From Paenibacillus xerothermodurans (GTDB taxonomy: Bacteria; Bacillota; Bacilli; Paenibacillales; NBRC-103111), in NCBI RefSeq assembly GCF_002220865.2, contig NZ_NHRJ02000004.1:248001-312000 (forward strand): DNA of 64,000 bases, written 5' to 3'. A program made the position numbers and the translations under genes. Every line of letters starts with the position of its first letter. Position 1 is the stretch's first letter. Shown piece after piece: positions 52,771 to 62,245 of this stretch. The notes below the pieces were generated by a model. That model was not told the origin of the DNA. It worked only from the letters and a program-made list of their open reading frames with translations, and did no database searches.

Positions 52771-55386
52771 CTAAAATAACACCGAGCGCACCTGGTTCGG
52801 GGCAACCGAAAGCTCAACCTGATTATCTTTGACTTCAAGCTTACCGGTCGGCTGTTCGTTCAGATTTACCGTCTGCGCTGCCATAACAGCAGGAGTGAAA
52901 TGGAACAAGGCTGTAGTCACCTCGTCTGTCGGATTATAGAATCGCAGCACAAACCGGTTGCTGTTTTCGGCTTTTTTCAGCGTACTAAGTACCACTCCCG
53001 GCTGAACCTCCCGCAGAAAACTGTAGCTCGCAGGTGTGTGGATGCCCGAGGGATTCAGCTTCATCGCATCGTGGGGTATTTTGTTATAGAATTGGATTGG
53101 CGTCAAATATTCCTTTGCCATGCGGCCTGCATTGGCCACCATAACGGCTCCCGGATGAATAGATAAAGCGAATTGCAAAGAGAGTTTTCCGAGCATCTGG
53201 GAATCGGGCGTCGCCAGCTTGATCCCCGAAGGGCGTCCCGGCCGGCGCAGCAGATTTTCTTTTCCTAAAAATCCCACACTTCGGAAAAGGGTAACGGCAA
53301 TGGTGTCGAAATGGTCCCCAATAATTTCAAACTCCCGGGAACTGCCTGTCATCAGGGTCACGCCGAAATCATCGTTGGACAAGCCTGCAAAGCTCAGCAT
53401 CGGATAGATGGCATCCGGCCGCTCATCCCAGTTCTCTTGCTCCCATACATGCATGGCCATATCTACTACCCCACGCTTAATGCAGCCGAACTGATTATCC
53501 GACACAGAGAACGAGGAAGCGATACCGGTTGGAATAAGCATTCTCACCCGGTGGTCTTTCGCATGGTTATCCAGTTCCAGTTCCACTTCGATCACCGGCT
53601 TATGATTCGGGATGGTCAATTTTATATATACCCCGATCGAACTATCTATCACGCGAGCCTTACGTTTTTCCAGATCACCGGGAACCGGCAGCTCATAGCG
53701 GATGTTGACCGTTGCAGCGAAGCGGTTTTGCCATATTTCCGTCCGGGCTGGCACGCTGTCACTGTATATGAGCATTTCATCCGCTAAAGGAGAATAGTCG
53801 TACTCATCGCCGTCGTCTCCACCGTTCTCTAACAGCAGTACGCGGTCGAAGGAACGGTTCAACCGCTTGTCAAATATGCTCAGCGTCCCGTTTGAATTTA
53901 CGCCGATCCGGTAATAATCGGTTTCGATTTGATCTGTTGTCTCAACCGTGTTTGTCAGCATATCCGTCGCGCTGTCCTTCACAAAGTACGTTTTATAGCC
54001 CATCGCTGGCAAACGGTCCCTCAGCTGCACCGTGTATTTCACAAACGGATCGTAATTGCCGTAATGCACGATTTGCCGATCGATTAGACCCGGATCCTTG
54101 ACTTCGCTGTCCAGGACTTCAAACTCGACGGCGTTGCCCTGCTCATCCAGCAAGTCGAACGTCTTGAGCTTGGTAATGACGGTGGTCGTCAGCACATCCT
54201 CCCGCTCGTACGGCAGCAAATTGAAGGCGGTTACACGGTCAGTGTTCCATGCAGTGTCTATGGAGTCAACAATCTTGCGTTTATAGAAATTGATCAACTG
54301 GTCGGTTTTCTCTTCAGCGAGAAAGAAACGATTGCAAATTTCCCGATGCACCTTATCCGAACAGCAGCACCCGATACTGTCATGTGCGTGGTTCTTCATG
54401 ATCTCTTTCCAAATCAGCTCGATCAATCCGTGATGATACTCAAAACCCAAACTGTACGCCAAGGAAGCGAGCGGCTCCAAAATATTGGTGAGTTTGTTCT
54501 CGATCCGTGCGTTGGCGGCTTTGATATCCATACGTGTAGAATAAATGCTGCGGTGAACGCGCATGTATTTACCATCGAGAAATTCACCCTTCAGTGTCGG
54601 CAGCAGATCAGCCTTTTTCTCCAGTTGATCAAAGATATGCTCATACTTGCTAAGGAAAAACTGACGGTCCGGATATAGCTTCCGCAGCTTCTCCATGATG
54701 GTGAAAATGTTTTTCTGAATCGGCATTTGGTCATGCCCGTTCGGCAGCAGGATATGCTCGGTGGTGGCGCCGCGGTCGAGGACTGCGAAATATTTGTCTA
54801 TGCGTGCCTTTAACGCCTCCTCGGCCTCCGGCAAATACTTACCGATGGCATATCCAAGCGGAAGAAGCTGCACGAGCACTCTTGAGCCGTCGTCGGCCTG
54901 CCAATAAAATTCCGTTTTATCGGTGCCATGGCGCTCTGAGGTGCCCCGCCAAAAGATTGTATGCTTAATGTCAAATCCATTGAAAATCTGCGGCATTTGC
55001 GAAGACTGGCCGAACGAATCGGGAAGGTAACCGATCATCATCGGCTCACCGAACTCTCTGCTATCCTTCAGACCATACAGCAGGTTGCGCACGATTGATT
55101 CACCACCGACCACCATTTCGTCCGTTTGCGTGTACCAAGGCCCTATGATCAATTTGCCCGCCTGTACCAGCTTCTTGACCCTTTCTTTGTTTTCTGGCTT
55201 CGCCGCAAAGTAATCCTCCAAAACGGAGGTTTGACCATCAAGAATGTAGTACGGATAGTCGGAATTAGTTTCAAGCATGTGCATGATCTCTTCCATGTTG
55301 TTCACCAGCAGGATCCGTGATTCCTCTGTGGAAAAATACCATTCGCGATCCCAATGCATGTGCGGGACGATATGGACCTTTTTCAT
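52771..55386 (-). CDS. Alpha-mannosidase, GH38 (MngB-like)
   Basis: An 871-residue family-38 glycosidase, same size as E. coli MngB (about 877). N-terminal HIVPHMHWDREWYF (zinc ligands His-x-His, Asp), GYLPDSFGQSSQMPQI (nucleophile Asp) and HDSIGCCCSD (zinc His/Asp region), and long C-terminal beta domains. MngB removes mannose from 2-O-(6-phospho-mannosyl)-glycerate. GGAGTG lies 10 bases upstream. It directly follows the PTS permease gene, supporting that substrate, which remains inferred. Confidence 0.92.
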   Translation of the reverse strand: MKKVHIVPHMHWDREWYFSTEESRILLVNNMEEIMHMLETNSDYPYYILDGQTSVLEDYFAAKPENKERVKKLVQAGKLIIGPWYTQTDEMVVGGESIVRNLLYGLKDSREFGEPMMIGYLPDSFGQSSQMPQIFNGFDIKHTIFWRGTSERHGTDKTEFYWQADDGSRVLVQLLPLGYAIGKYLPEAEEALKARIDKYFAVLDRGATTEHILLPNGHDQMPIQKNIFTIMEKLRKLYPDRQFFLSKYEHIFDQLEKKADLLPTLKGEFLDGKYMRVHRSIYSTRMDIKAANARIENKLTNILEPLASLAYSLGFEYHHGLIELIWKEIMKNHAHDSIGCCCSDKVHREICNRFFLAEEKTDQLINFYKRKIVDSIDTAWNTDRVTAFNLLPYEREDVLTTTVITKLKTFDLLDEQGNAVEFEVLDSEVKDPGLIDRQIVHYGNYDPFVKYTVQLRDRLPAMGYKTYFVKDSATDMLTNTVETTDQIETDYYRIGVNSNGTLSIFDKRLNRSFDRVLLLENGGDDGDEYDYSPLADEMLIYSDSVPARTEIWQNRFAATVNIRYELPVPGDLEKRKARVIDSSIGVYIKLTIPNHKPVIEVELELDNHAKDHRVRMLIPTGIASSFSVSDNQFGCIKRGVVDMAMHVWEQENWDERPDAIYPMLSFAGLSNDDFGVTLMTGSSREFEIIGDHFDTIAVTLFRSVGFLGKENLLRRPGRPSGIKLATPDSQMLGKLSLQFALSIHPGAVMVANAGRMAKEYLTPIQFYNKIPHDAMKLNPSGIHTPASYSFLREVQPGVVLSTLKKAENSNRFVLRFYNPTDEVTTALFHFTPAVMAAQTVNLNEQPTGKLEVKDNQVELSVAPNQVRSVLF

Positions 55387-55497
55387 GATGTTTCTTCACT
55401 CCTACCCTTATATGGTTCTGAATTTATGCCTGTAGAATCTGATACGCTGCCTGAGGGGCAGTGTTGAGCCTTTGTTGTGGTATCTGCCGTGATGAAA

Positions 55498-57435
55498 TTA
55501 CATTAGCGGTCCTTGTTTCGCAAGCTTCGATTTTCTGGTTACAATGAGCAGCACCATGGAAATCAACGCGCCCACAATGGCTGCTCCGAGCCAGATGGCG
55601 GCCGCGGCAAACACACCAGGGCCTTGCAACAGCGCTAGGGAGAAAATCCCTGCTCCAGGTACGCTCAGCCCTACGCCAGAATAAGCCACGATCGCGCCTG
55701 TTACCGCTGAGCCGGCGATTAACGAGGGAATGACACGCAGCGGGTCGTTAATCATGAACGGGATCGCGCCTTCCGTGATGCCCGCCAAGCCAAGCAGCCA
55801 AGTTTGCTTGCCGACCTCACGCTCCTGCGCCGTAAAGTATTTTTGTCCGAGCAGGGTGGCGCCCGTAACGGAAAAAGTCGAAACCATCTTGACCGACGCG
55901 AACGCCGCGTAGGGAATAAAGTTACCGCTCGCCATCGCCCCGATACAAAATGTATAGGCCGCTTTATTTACCGGACCGCCCAGATCGAAGGAGACCATAG
56001 CGCCAACGATAGCGCCTAAAATTAGCGCATTGGCGCCTGACAAGCCTTTCAGCCATTCGATTAAGCCTTGATTGATAGCGGCGAGCGGTTGGCCCACCAC
56101 GAACAGCATAATGCCTCCCACGATAAAGGTGCCCACCACCGGATACACCCAAAAGCTGACAAATCCGGCAAAGGTACCTTTGGGCTTGATCTTTTGCTTC
56201 ATGTACTTCAGCACATAACCGGCGAGCAATCCGCCGAGCATGCCACCCAGGAAACCGCTTCCGATTAGATTAGCTGCAACGCCGGCTGCGAAACCGGGTC
56301 CGAGGGCAGGCTTGTCCGCGATGGAATAAGCCATGTACGCTGCGAGAATCGGCACCATCAAGGTGCCAAGCAGCGTGCCGCCGAGCTGCCTAATCAGCCA
56401 GAGCCAGGAGTTGTTGGCATTATAAATTTCCTGCAGACCAAACGACTGCGAAATGAGTACAGCTGCGGCCAAAGTCATACCGCCGGCGACGATAATGGGA
56501 ATAATGTGTGAAATACCGGTTAGAATTGAATCCTTGAGTTCAGTTTTAAAACGCTTCGAATCGCCTTCCGCTTCATCTGCGAAATCGCCTGAGAAGGCTG
56601 CATTTCCGGCGTATTCCTTCTTCGGAGTAGCCGCCGCCTTGTCCAGCGCCTGTGTGAGGATGCCCGTCGCGTCTCTGAGCGGCGCGGCCACGGATGTTTT
56701 CACCTTTGGCAGGTGGCCAAACCGCGCTTCCTCCTTCACAGCGACGTCGACGGCAAAAATGACCGCATCGGCTTTTCGGAGCAGCTCCGGCGTATGACGG
56801 TCTTCGATACCGTTGGCGCCCTGTTTTTCGACGAACACGTCGACGCCGAGCTCCTTGCCCGCCTTAATCAGCGCTTCCGCCGACATATAAGTGTGCGCAA
56901 TACCTGCAGGGCAGGCGGTGACTGCGATCACCGTTTTGCCGGTTGCCTGCTCGGGAACCGCCGCTGTTTCGACTTCCTTTGGCGCATCCAGGCTAGCATA
57001 CAGCTCCACGCTCGATGTCGCATGCATCAGCCGGTTTTTGTAATCCGGTTTCGAAAGCCTTTTCATGAGTTCTGACAGAAGGCTAAGATGACCTTTACCC
57101 GCTTGATCCTTAGGGATTGCCAATAGTACGATCAGTTCTACTTTATGGTCCGGCTTCATACTCTCCCAATCGGTAAGCGGATGTTCCACGGTCGCGATGG
57201 CGAATGCGGCTTCTTTCACCGCTTCGGATTTACCGTGCGGAATAGCGAGTCCACCCTCCAAACCGGTGGCGGACAGCTTTTCACGTGCTATCACTGCCTC
57301 GTAAAATTGTTCCTCCGAATGCAGCTTCCCGGCATCGGCCAGCTTCTTGATGAGAGCGCGAATCGCGTCATCTTTTGAACCATACGATTCACGTATGCCA
57401 ATCAATTGCGGTGAGGTTGCGTTTTGTAACAGCAT
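55498..57435 (-). CDS. PTS permease EIIABC, fructose/2-O-mannosylglycerate family (MngA/FruA-like)
   Basis: A 645-residue phosphotransferase permease with domains in order: EIIA (1-150; phospho-His67 in GLAIPHGKSE), EIIB (about 168-265; phospho-Cys175 in AVTACPAGIAHTYMSA) and EIIC (about 305-635; about nine membrane segments). It imports and phosphorylates a sugar. Start chosen by GGAGG 8 bases before MLLQNA. The neighbouring GH38 gene and phosphorylase suggest a mannosyl/glucosyl-glycerate ligand rather than fructose. Confidence 0.9.
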   Translation of the reverse strand: MLLQNATSPQLIGIRESYGSKDDAIRALIKKLADAGKLHSEEQFYEAVIAREKLSATGLEGGLAIPHGKSEAVKEAAFAIATVEHPLTDWESMKPDHKVELIVLLAIPKDQAGKGHLSLLSELMKRLSKPDYKNRLMHATSSVELYASLDAPKEVETAAVPEQATGKTVIAVTACPAGIAHTYMSAEALIKAGKELGVDVFVEKQGANGIEDRHTPELLRKADAVIFAVDVAVKEEARFGHLPKVKTSVAAPLRDATGILTQALDKAAATPKKEYAGNAAFSGDFADEAEGDSKRFKTELKDSILTGISHIIPIIVAGGMTLAAAVLISQSFGLQEIYNANNSWLWLIRQLGGTLLGTLMVPILAAYMAYSIADKPALGPGFAAGVAANLIGSGFLGGMLGGLLAGYVLKYMKQKIKPKGTFAGFVSFWVYPVVGTFIVGGIMLFVVGQPLAAINQGLIEWLKGLSGANALILGAIVGAMVSFDLGGPVNKAAYTFCIGAMASGNFIPYAAFASVKMVSTFSVTGATLLGQKYFTAQEREVGKQTWLLGLAGITEGAIPFMINDPLRVIPSLIAGSAVTGAIVAYSGVGLSVPGAGIFSLALLQGPGVFAAAAIWLGAAIVGALISMVLLIVTRKSKLAKQGPLM

Positions 57436-57455
57436 GCTCGTGACCTCCTTCTGTC

Positions 57456-57472
57456 TAACTAAAACTAGCTTA
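57456..57472 (-). promoter_or_regulatory. Possible RpiR-type operator before the PTS gene
   Basis: TAACTA-AAAC-TAGCTTA is an imperfect inverted repeat just upstream of the ribosome site of the EIIABC gene. Its arms resemble those of the better repeat near the rpiR promoter (TAACTAC / GTAGTTA). Confidence 0.35.
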
Positions 57473-57487
57473 AGCAAATGGTAGCAC

Positions 57488-57523
57488 AAAAAAAAGTAAG
57501 AATCGGGTTTCTTCTTACTTTTT
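57488..57523 (-). terminator. Strong terminator between rpiR and the PTS gene
   Basis: A perfect 12-bp stem AAAAAGTAAGAA / TTCTTACTTTTT with a 9-base loop and an uninterrupted T run on the minus strand. It lies only about 55 bases before the PTS start, leaving little room for a promoter. Confidence 0.85.
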
Positions 57524-57551
57524 AAACCGGGTTGACCTGAACAATCGTTTT

Positions 57552-57571
57552 CATGTGTATTTATACACATG
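57552..57571. promoter_or_regulatory. 20-base palindrome after the rpiR stop
   Basis: CATGTGTA-TTTA-TACACATG is perfectly symmetrical and lies 5 bases after the rpiR stop. A cre-like sequence (TGAAAACGATTGTT, 12 of 14) overlaps it on the minus strand at 57540-57553. It may be an operator or part of a leader of the PTS gene. Confidence 0.45.
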
Positions 57572-57576
57572 GATGC

Positions 57577-58314
57577 TCAAGCTGAGGACAAATTCCAGTA
57601 ATGCTCGGACAGCAACCTGATAACGATCATCAGCGGGGTCTTGTCGGTTATATTGTGTTCGTTGAGCATCAGCTTGGGCGAGTAACAATATAAGTTTACG
57701 ACTGCAAGCTGCTGTAATGAGTTGCGGGAGAAATGAGTGAGTGATACGATAGCCACTCCCCTCTGTCTGCAGAGTTCCGCCATCTCGAGCACCTGAGGGG
57801 TTTCTCCCGACAGGCTGATAAAGAATATTAGATCGTCTCCCGTCAAATGGCTGATTTCGTGGATCATCTCATGTCGGTGGATGTAATATTCCGCGGCTTT
57901 GCCGACAATTTTCAAATGCTTCACCATCATCTCGCAGAAAGGCAGGCTGTCGCCCACGCCGAAAAACAGCACCCGTCCCGCATCCTGAATCATTCTGTTG
58001 ACCATCGCAATTTTCTCCGGATCCAGCAGGCTGAGTGTTCTCTGTATGTTGTGATGCAAATTGTCGGCCACCTGGTCCCGGTCTGTTGTTTGCAGCTCAT
58101 CCTTCAGTCTGTTTTTGAGCTGTGAAAACCCGTCGTAGCCTAACTTTTTCGAAAGCCGAGTCACCGTGTTTGGAACTGTAAAAAGCTTGGCGGCAAGCGA
58201 TTGAATCGACAGCTGTACTGTATCCTTCTTGTTCTTTATGATATATTCAACAATTTGATCGTCCGTATCGTTGAGCTTGTATTCGAATTTTTGAACCCGC
58301 TCTTCAAAGCGCAT
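57577..58314 (-). CDS. RpiR/MurR-family transcriptional regulator
   Basis: A 245-residue regulator: N-terminal helix-turn-helix TVQLSIQSLAAKLFTVPNTV (residues 33-52) and a C-terminal SIS sugar-phosphate domain with RVLFFGVGDS and DLIFFISLSGETPQVLEMAE. It takes the place that the GntR-type MngR has in E. coli. It presumably senses a phosphorylated sugar produced by the PTS. GAGGAG is 10 bases before the ATG. An inverted repeat (TAACTAC / GTAGTTA) lies 46 bases upstream. Confidence 0.9.
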   Translation of the reverse strand: MRFEERVQKFEYKLNDTDDQIVEYIIKNKKDTVQLSIQSLAAKLFTVPNTVTRLSKKLGYDGFSQLKNRLKDELQTTDRDQVADNLHHNIQRTLSLLDPEKIAMVNRMIQDAGRVLFFGVGDSLPFCEMMVKHLKIVGKAAEYYIHRHEMIHEISHLTGDDLIFFISLSGETPQVLEMAELCRQRGVAIVSLTHFSRNSLQQLAVVNLYCYSPKLMLNEHNITDKTPLMIVIRLLSEHYWNLSSA

Positions 58315-58359
58315 GACTAAAAATCTCCTCTTTGAATGCAGCCGCAGTCAGAGCAAGTT

Positions 58360-58378
58360 TAACTACGTGATGTAGTTA
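58360..58378. promoter_or_regulatory. Inverted repeat upstream of the rpiR gene
   Basis: TAACTAC-GTGAT-GTAGTTA has 7-base perfect arms. A regulator site for autoregulation is likely; the bound protein is unproven. Confidence 0.5.
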
Positions 58379-58478
58379 GACGCACTTACCACGGCTACAC
58401 ATGTACGCGGCACGTTGTCTCATATCGATCGGCAAAATGCCCCCAGTGCCGTTCGAATATGGCTAACGGTCAACTCAT

Positions 58479-60242
58479 TCAACTCTTGGATGTTTCCTGG
58501 GACTGATTCCAATGCTTCACAGCGGCACGTACCTCAGCCGCGGTATCCAGATCCAGTGCTTTCTCCAGCAGCAGCTTGGATTCACCGACGGTTAGAGTGG
58601 ACAACCTGAACTTCTGCCTCGCCACTGAAGGTGCATCCATGCTCCACTCGTCTAACCCCATCGCTAACAGTAGCGGCGCTGCAAGGGGATCACCCGCCAT
58701 CTTACCGCACATTCCGACCCATTTACCTTCACGATGCGCTGCCTGAATAAGCGAATGGATGGAACGCAGTACCGCAGGATGGAAGTAATCATACAAGTGC
58801 GCCACCTTCTCATTCATCCGGTCGACCGCCAGCGTATACTGAACCAAATCGTTCGTGCCGATGCTGAAGAAGTCTACCTGTTTGGCGAAGCGGTCGGCCA
58901 GTTGAATGACGGAAGGCACTTCCGCCATGATACCGATTTCGACATTCTCGTCGAACGCGATGTGCTCCGCCCGCAATTCCGCCTTTGACTGTTCCGTGAA
59001 CGCTTTGGCCTTACGCAGTTCGTCAATGGTCGTGACCATGGGAAACATGATCTTCACGCAGCCGTATGCGCTCGCTCGTAAGATCGCCCGTAATTGGGTC
59101 TTGAACAAATCCTGCTCATGCAAGCATAACCGGATTGCGCGCATGCCCAAGAACGGATTGCTTTCTGCCGGCAGCTGCCAGTAAGACAGCTCCTTGTCAC
59201 CGCCGATGTCTAATGTGCGGATAACGACCGGCTTGCCGTTCCAAGCTGACGCCAGCTGTTTGTAGACGTGGAACTGCTCATCTTCCGTAGGAAAATGATC
59301 CGATTGCATGAACAGAAATTCCGTGCGGAACAAGCCAACGCCATCCGCCTCATCCACCATCCCATCCAATTTTTCTTCCGCCATGCCGGCATTTACCGCC
59401 AGCTCAACTGTATGACCGTCCGCTGTGCGGGCCGGCTCATTTTTAAAAGCGGCTAGCCGCTCCGTGAGTAACTGCTCGTGTGCAAACATCGCACGATATT
59501 CTGCCGAGGTCGCCGCGTTCGGGTTCACGATGCACAGACCGCGTGTTCCGTCGATGATTAGCTCGTCTCCAGACGCAATCTCAGCGAGGGCCTCCCCAGC
59601 GCCAACGATGGCGGGAATGCCGAGGGAACGGGATAGAATCGCCGTGTGGGTCGTCTCGCCCCCTAGTTGAGTGACAAAGCCCAAAACATAACGGCGATCG
59701 AGCTGTACCGTCACTGAAGGCGTGAGATCGCTCGCAATCAATATCGCCTCTTCCGTTAGCTGCGTCAGATCGGAATAAGACGTCCGCTGCAGATGAGACA
59801 TCAGACGGGCCGCCAAGTCCCTCACATCATGAATGCGTTCTCGGACATAAGCATTGTTCATCTTTTCAAACAACGCGGTGAGTTTGCCTACGACGGTTTG
59901 CACGGCATTTTCAGGAGACAGCAGTTTTTTCTTCACATGAGCTTCGATATCTCCATAGAAAGCCGGATCACTGAGAAAACTTTGCTGCCCCTCAATAATG
60001 GCACTCTTCTCCTCCCCGAGCGTCGCTTTCGCTGTCTCGATAATGCGTTGAAGTTCAGTAAAGGTCTTGGTTTTAGCAGCATCCAATCGTTGGAGCTCAG
60101 CCTCCATTTGTGCTGCCTCTATCCGTTCCGGAAAGAATGCCTGCTCCGCCGGTTCGGCCAGCACGAATGCACGGCCGAAGCGGATTCCTTCCGATACCCC
60201 AATGCCTGTGAATCTTTTTTCCTGGGAATTGGCGGTGTTCAT
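58479..60242 (-). CDS. ptsI: PTS enzyme I (phosphoenolpyruvate-protein phosphotransferase)
   Basis: A 587-residue EI. N-terminal domain with GGETTHTAILSRSLGIPA (phospho-His region); PEP-binding barrel with FFSIGTNDLVQYTLAVDR; C-terminal GMCGKMAGDPLAAPLLL (catalytic Cys). The standard GGRTSH is GGETTH here, and CGEMAGD is CGKMAGD, so it is a diverged, specialised copy. ATG at 60242 overlaps the HPr stop (TGATG). It hands phosphate from PEP to the HPr next door; a general EI presumably exists elsewhere. Confidence 0.93.
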   Translation of the reverse strand: MNTANSQEKRFTGIGVSEGIRFGRAFVLAEPAEQAFFPERIEAAQMEAELQRLDAAKTKTFTELQRIIETAKATLGEEKSAIIEGQQSFLSDPAFYGDIEAHVKKKLLSPENAVQTVVGKLTALFEKMNNAYVRERIHDVRDLAARLMSHLQRTSYSDLTQLTEEAILIASDLTPSVTVQLDRRYVLGFVTQLGGETTHTAILSRSLGIPAIVGAGEALAEIASGDELIIDGTRGLCIVNPNAATSAEYRAMFAHEQLLTERLAAFKNEPARTADGHTVELAVNAGMAEEKLDGMVDEADGVGLFRTEFLFMQSDHFPTEDEQFHVYKQLASAWNGKPVVIRTLDIGGDKELSYWQLPAESNPFLGMRAIRLCLHEQDLFKTQLRAILRASAYGCVKIMFPMVTTIDELRKAKAFTEQSKAELRAEHIAFDENVEIGIMAEVPSVIQLADRFAKQVDFFSIGTNDLVQYTLAVDRMNEKVAHLYDYFHPAVLRSIHSLIQAAHREGKWVGMCGKMAGDPLAAPLLLAMGLDEWSMDAPSVARQKFRLSTLTVGESKLLLEKALDLDTAAEVRAAVKHWNQSQETSKS

Positions 60243-60511
60243 CACAGCTCACCGAAGCCGTTGGCAAACATCTCCGACAGCGTCTCTACAGCTTGCTGTT
60301 CATCTTCGCCTTCCGCTGCCAGGGTGACGCTGGCGCCCTTTTCCAGCCCCAATCCGATGATACCCAGCACGCTCTTGGCATTGACTTCCTGCTCGTCGGC
60401 GGTGTGAAGCGTAATTTCAGATGAAAAATTTGTGGCCTTGTCTGCCAGCATTTTAGCCGGACGCATATGCATGCCTTCCGGGTTTACAACGGTAACTGTT
60501 TTTGAGTACAT
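60242..60511 (-). CDS. HPr-like PTS phosphocarrier
   Basis: An 89-residue HPr. His15 is present in NPEGMHMRPA (usual GLHARPA), and Ser47 in NAKSVLGIIGLG stands for the regulatory Ser46, so it may be a substrate of HPr kinase. GGAGG lies 8 bases upstream. It is cotranscribed with EI and the phosphorylase. The methionine-rich active-site loop differs from the general HPr of Bacillus. Confidence 0.93.
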   Translation of the reverse strand: MYSKTVTVVNPEGMHMRPAKMLADKATNFSSEITLHTADEQEVNAKSVLGIIGLGLEKGASVTLAAEGEDEQQAVETLSEMFANGFGEL

Positions 60512-60523
60512 TGTTATTTCCTC

Positions 60524-62239
60524 CTAATTATTAGATTCTCCGCGGGTTTCTTCTATCCAGGCATAGCCGTATGGCTGCAATGCGATGGTCCCACTGATCC
60601 GTTCAGAGCTGAATAATTCCCGCCCGTGGATGTTGGTTTCCAGCTGCACAGGCTGGTTCGTCACATTTGCCAGCGCAACGACCGAACTTCCGGTCTGCCC
60701 GTTCGTACGCCGGACTGCGAATACACGGTTGTCGTGGACTTCCACGACCTGCTGGTCGGCGTACGGCGAGAACGCACTGGTCTCCTGGCGGACACGGAAC
60801 AACCGGAGTATGCCATCAAAAAGCATGCGCCGCCGTCCTGTAGTCTCCAACTCTGCAGCCAGCGCGGAGGCGTCCAGCTTCTCACGGTTTATGCGCCGCG
60901 GGATTCCGCTCTGCTCCAACCCGGCGTAGTCATTCGACGATCCAAACAAAGAGTGATAGTAAATTGCCGGCACTCCAACCACCGAGCATAGAATGCTGTG
61001 CGCTGCGAGTGCCTTCTGTATGATCAGCGCCTCATTGTCCCGTTCGTCGCTATTGACCAAGGCATCAATGTAGTTGATATTCAGCTCATACACGGTCTGT
61101 GTTCCATCCGGATTCGCCTTGTACGACACACGTCCACCATTGGCCACTACTTTAGCCACGAGCAGTTGACGCTGATCTTCACTCAGCAGGCCTTCCGTCG
61201 GGCGCATTCCAATGCCGTCGTGCGATGCCAGGAAATTGAAATAGGTTGCGGTGTCCGATACACGGCCAATCCCTTTGGCCCAGTCGGAAAGCTGTGATGC
61301 TTGTTGAGCTGTGAATGCGTATAAAACCAGCGGTGGAAGCGAGAATTGGTAAACTTGGTTCGCCTCGTTCGTGCCATCGCCGAAATAGCTGATATTCTCC
61401 TTGTGCGGCACGTTGGTTTCGGTGATGATCTGCGTGCCCGATTTGAAATAATCGAGCAAATCCCGCCAGACCGAAATGATCGCGTGGGTTTCGGGCAAAT
61501 GCATGCAGGTTGTGCCCGATTTCTTCCACAGGAAGCCGATGGCATCCAGTCGGATCGACGACGCACCGCGATGAGCATAGTCAAGCAGAATATCGCTCAT
61601 CTCACAAAGCAGCGGGATGTGGGCGAAATTCACATCCACCTGATCCTCGCTGAATGTCGTCCAGGCCGATTTACTCTCATAGCGGCTCTCGTATTCATGG
61701 AACAGCGGCGAAGTGCGCGGCCGGACTACATGTGACGCGTCAAACTGTTTGTCCCGCGGAATGAAGTAATGGGCATAACGCTCCTCGTCATTCAAGTAAC
61801 CTTGGAACCAGTCGCTGGACTTGGAGATGTGATTCGCGACGAAGTCGAACATCAGCCGATAGTCACTCGCAAATCTTTTAATATCCTCCCAATCGCCGTA
61901 TTCCGGATTGATCATACGGTAGTTTGTGACCGAGAATCCATCGTCAGACGTGTAGGGAAACATCGGTAACAGGTGCACGTCCGTGATCGCTTGTCCAACG
62001 TGCTGTGTCAGAAAGCGATGCAGTGTTGCCAGCGGGGCCTCCCCGGGCGATGTGACTGCGTCAGCATACGTGATCAAGTAGACGTTTTTCTCTGTCAATT
62101 TCCCAGCAGGCTGCCAATCGGCAGACTCCCAGCGTTCCACCAACTGAACAAGGGCTGTATATGCTTGCTCGGCTTTTACCGCTCCGTACACGAGCGCCAT
62201 CTTTTCACGCAGGCCGTCGAGCAGCTGCTGCTTATTCAT
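60524..62239 (-). CDS. GH13 subfamily 18 glycoside phosphorylase (glucosylglycerate/sucrose phosphorylase type)
   Basis: A 571-residue alpha-amylase-fold phosphorylase. Catalytic residues: Asp232 in SIRLDAIGFLWKKSG, Glu274 in IITETNVPH and the third Asp in FLASHDGIGM. The TTCMHLPETH segment after the nucleophile is of the glucosylglycerate-phosphorylase type rather than the bifidobacterial sucrose phosphorylase type. It would split alpha-glucosylglycerate or a similar compound to glucose-1-phosphate. It starts 6 bases after the second mannosidase. The acceptor is inferred. Confidence 0.85.
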   Translation of the reverse strand: MNKQQLLDGLREKMALVYGAVKAEQAYTALVQLVERWESADWQPAGKLTEKNVYLITYADAVTSPGEAPLATLHRFLTQHVGQAITDVHLLPMFPYTSDDGFSVTNYRMINPEYGDWEDIKRFASDYRLMFDFVANHISKSSDWFQGYLNDEERYAHYFIPRDKQFDASHVVRPRTSPLFHEYESRYESKSAWTTFSEDQVDVNFAHIPLLCEMSDILLDYAHRGASSIRLDAIGFLWKKSGTTCMHLPETHAIISVWRDLLDYFKSGTQIITETNVPHKENISYFGDGTNEANQVYQFSLPPLVLYAFTAQQASQLSDWAKGIGRVSDTATYFNFLASHDGIGMRPTEGLLSEDQRQLLVAKVVANGGRVSYKANPDGTQTVYELNINYIDALVNSDERDNEALIIQKALAAHSILCSVVGVPAIYYHSLFGSSNDYAGLEQSGIPRRINREKLDASALAAELETTGRRRMLFDGILRLFRVRQETSAFSPYADQQVVEVHDNRVFAVRRTNGQTGSSVVALANVTNQPVQLETNIHGRELFSSERISGTIALQPYGYAWIEETRGESNN

Positions 62240-62245
62240 TTGATC

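Noticed and set aside
55448-55470. Small hairpin CTGCC/GGCAG between the PTS gene and the mannosidase gene
   Set aside because: No T run follows on the coding strand and the genes are probably cotranscribed, so it is not called a terminator.
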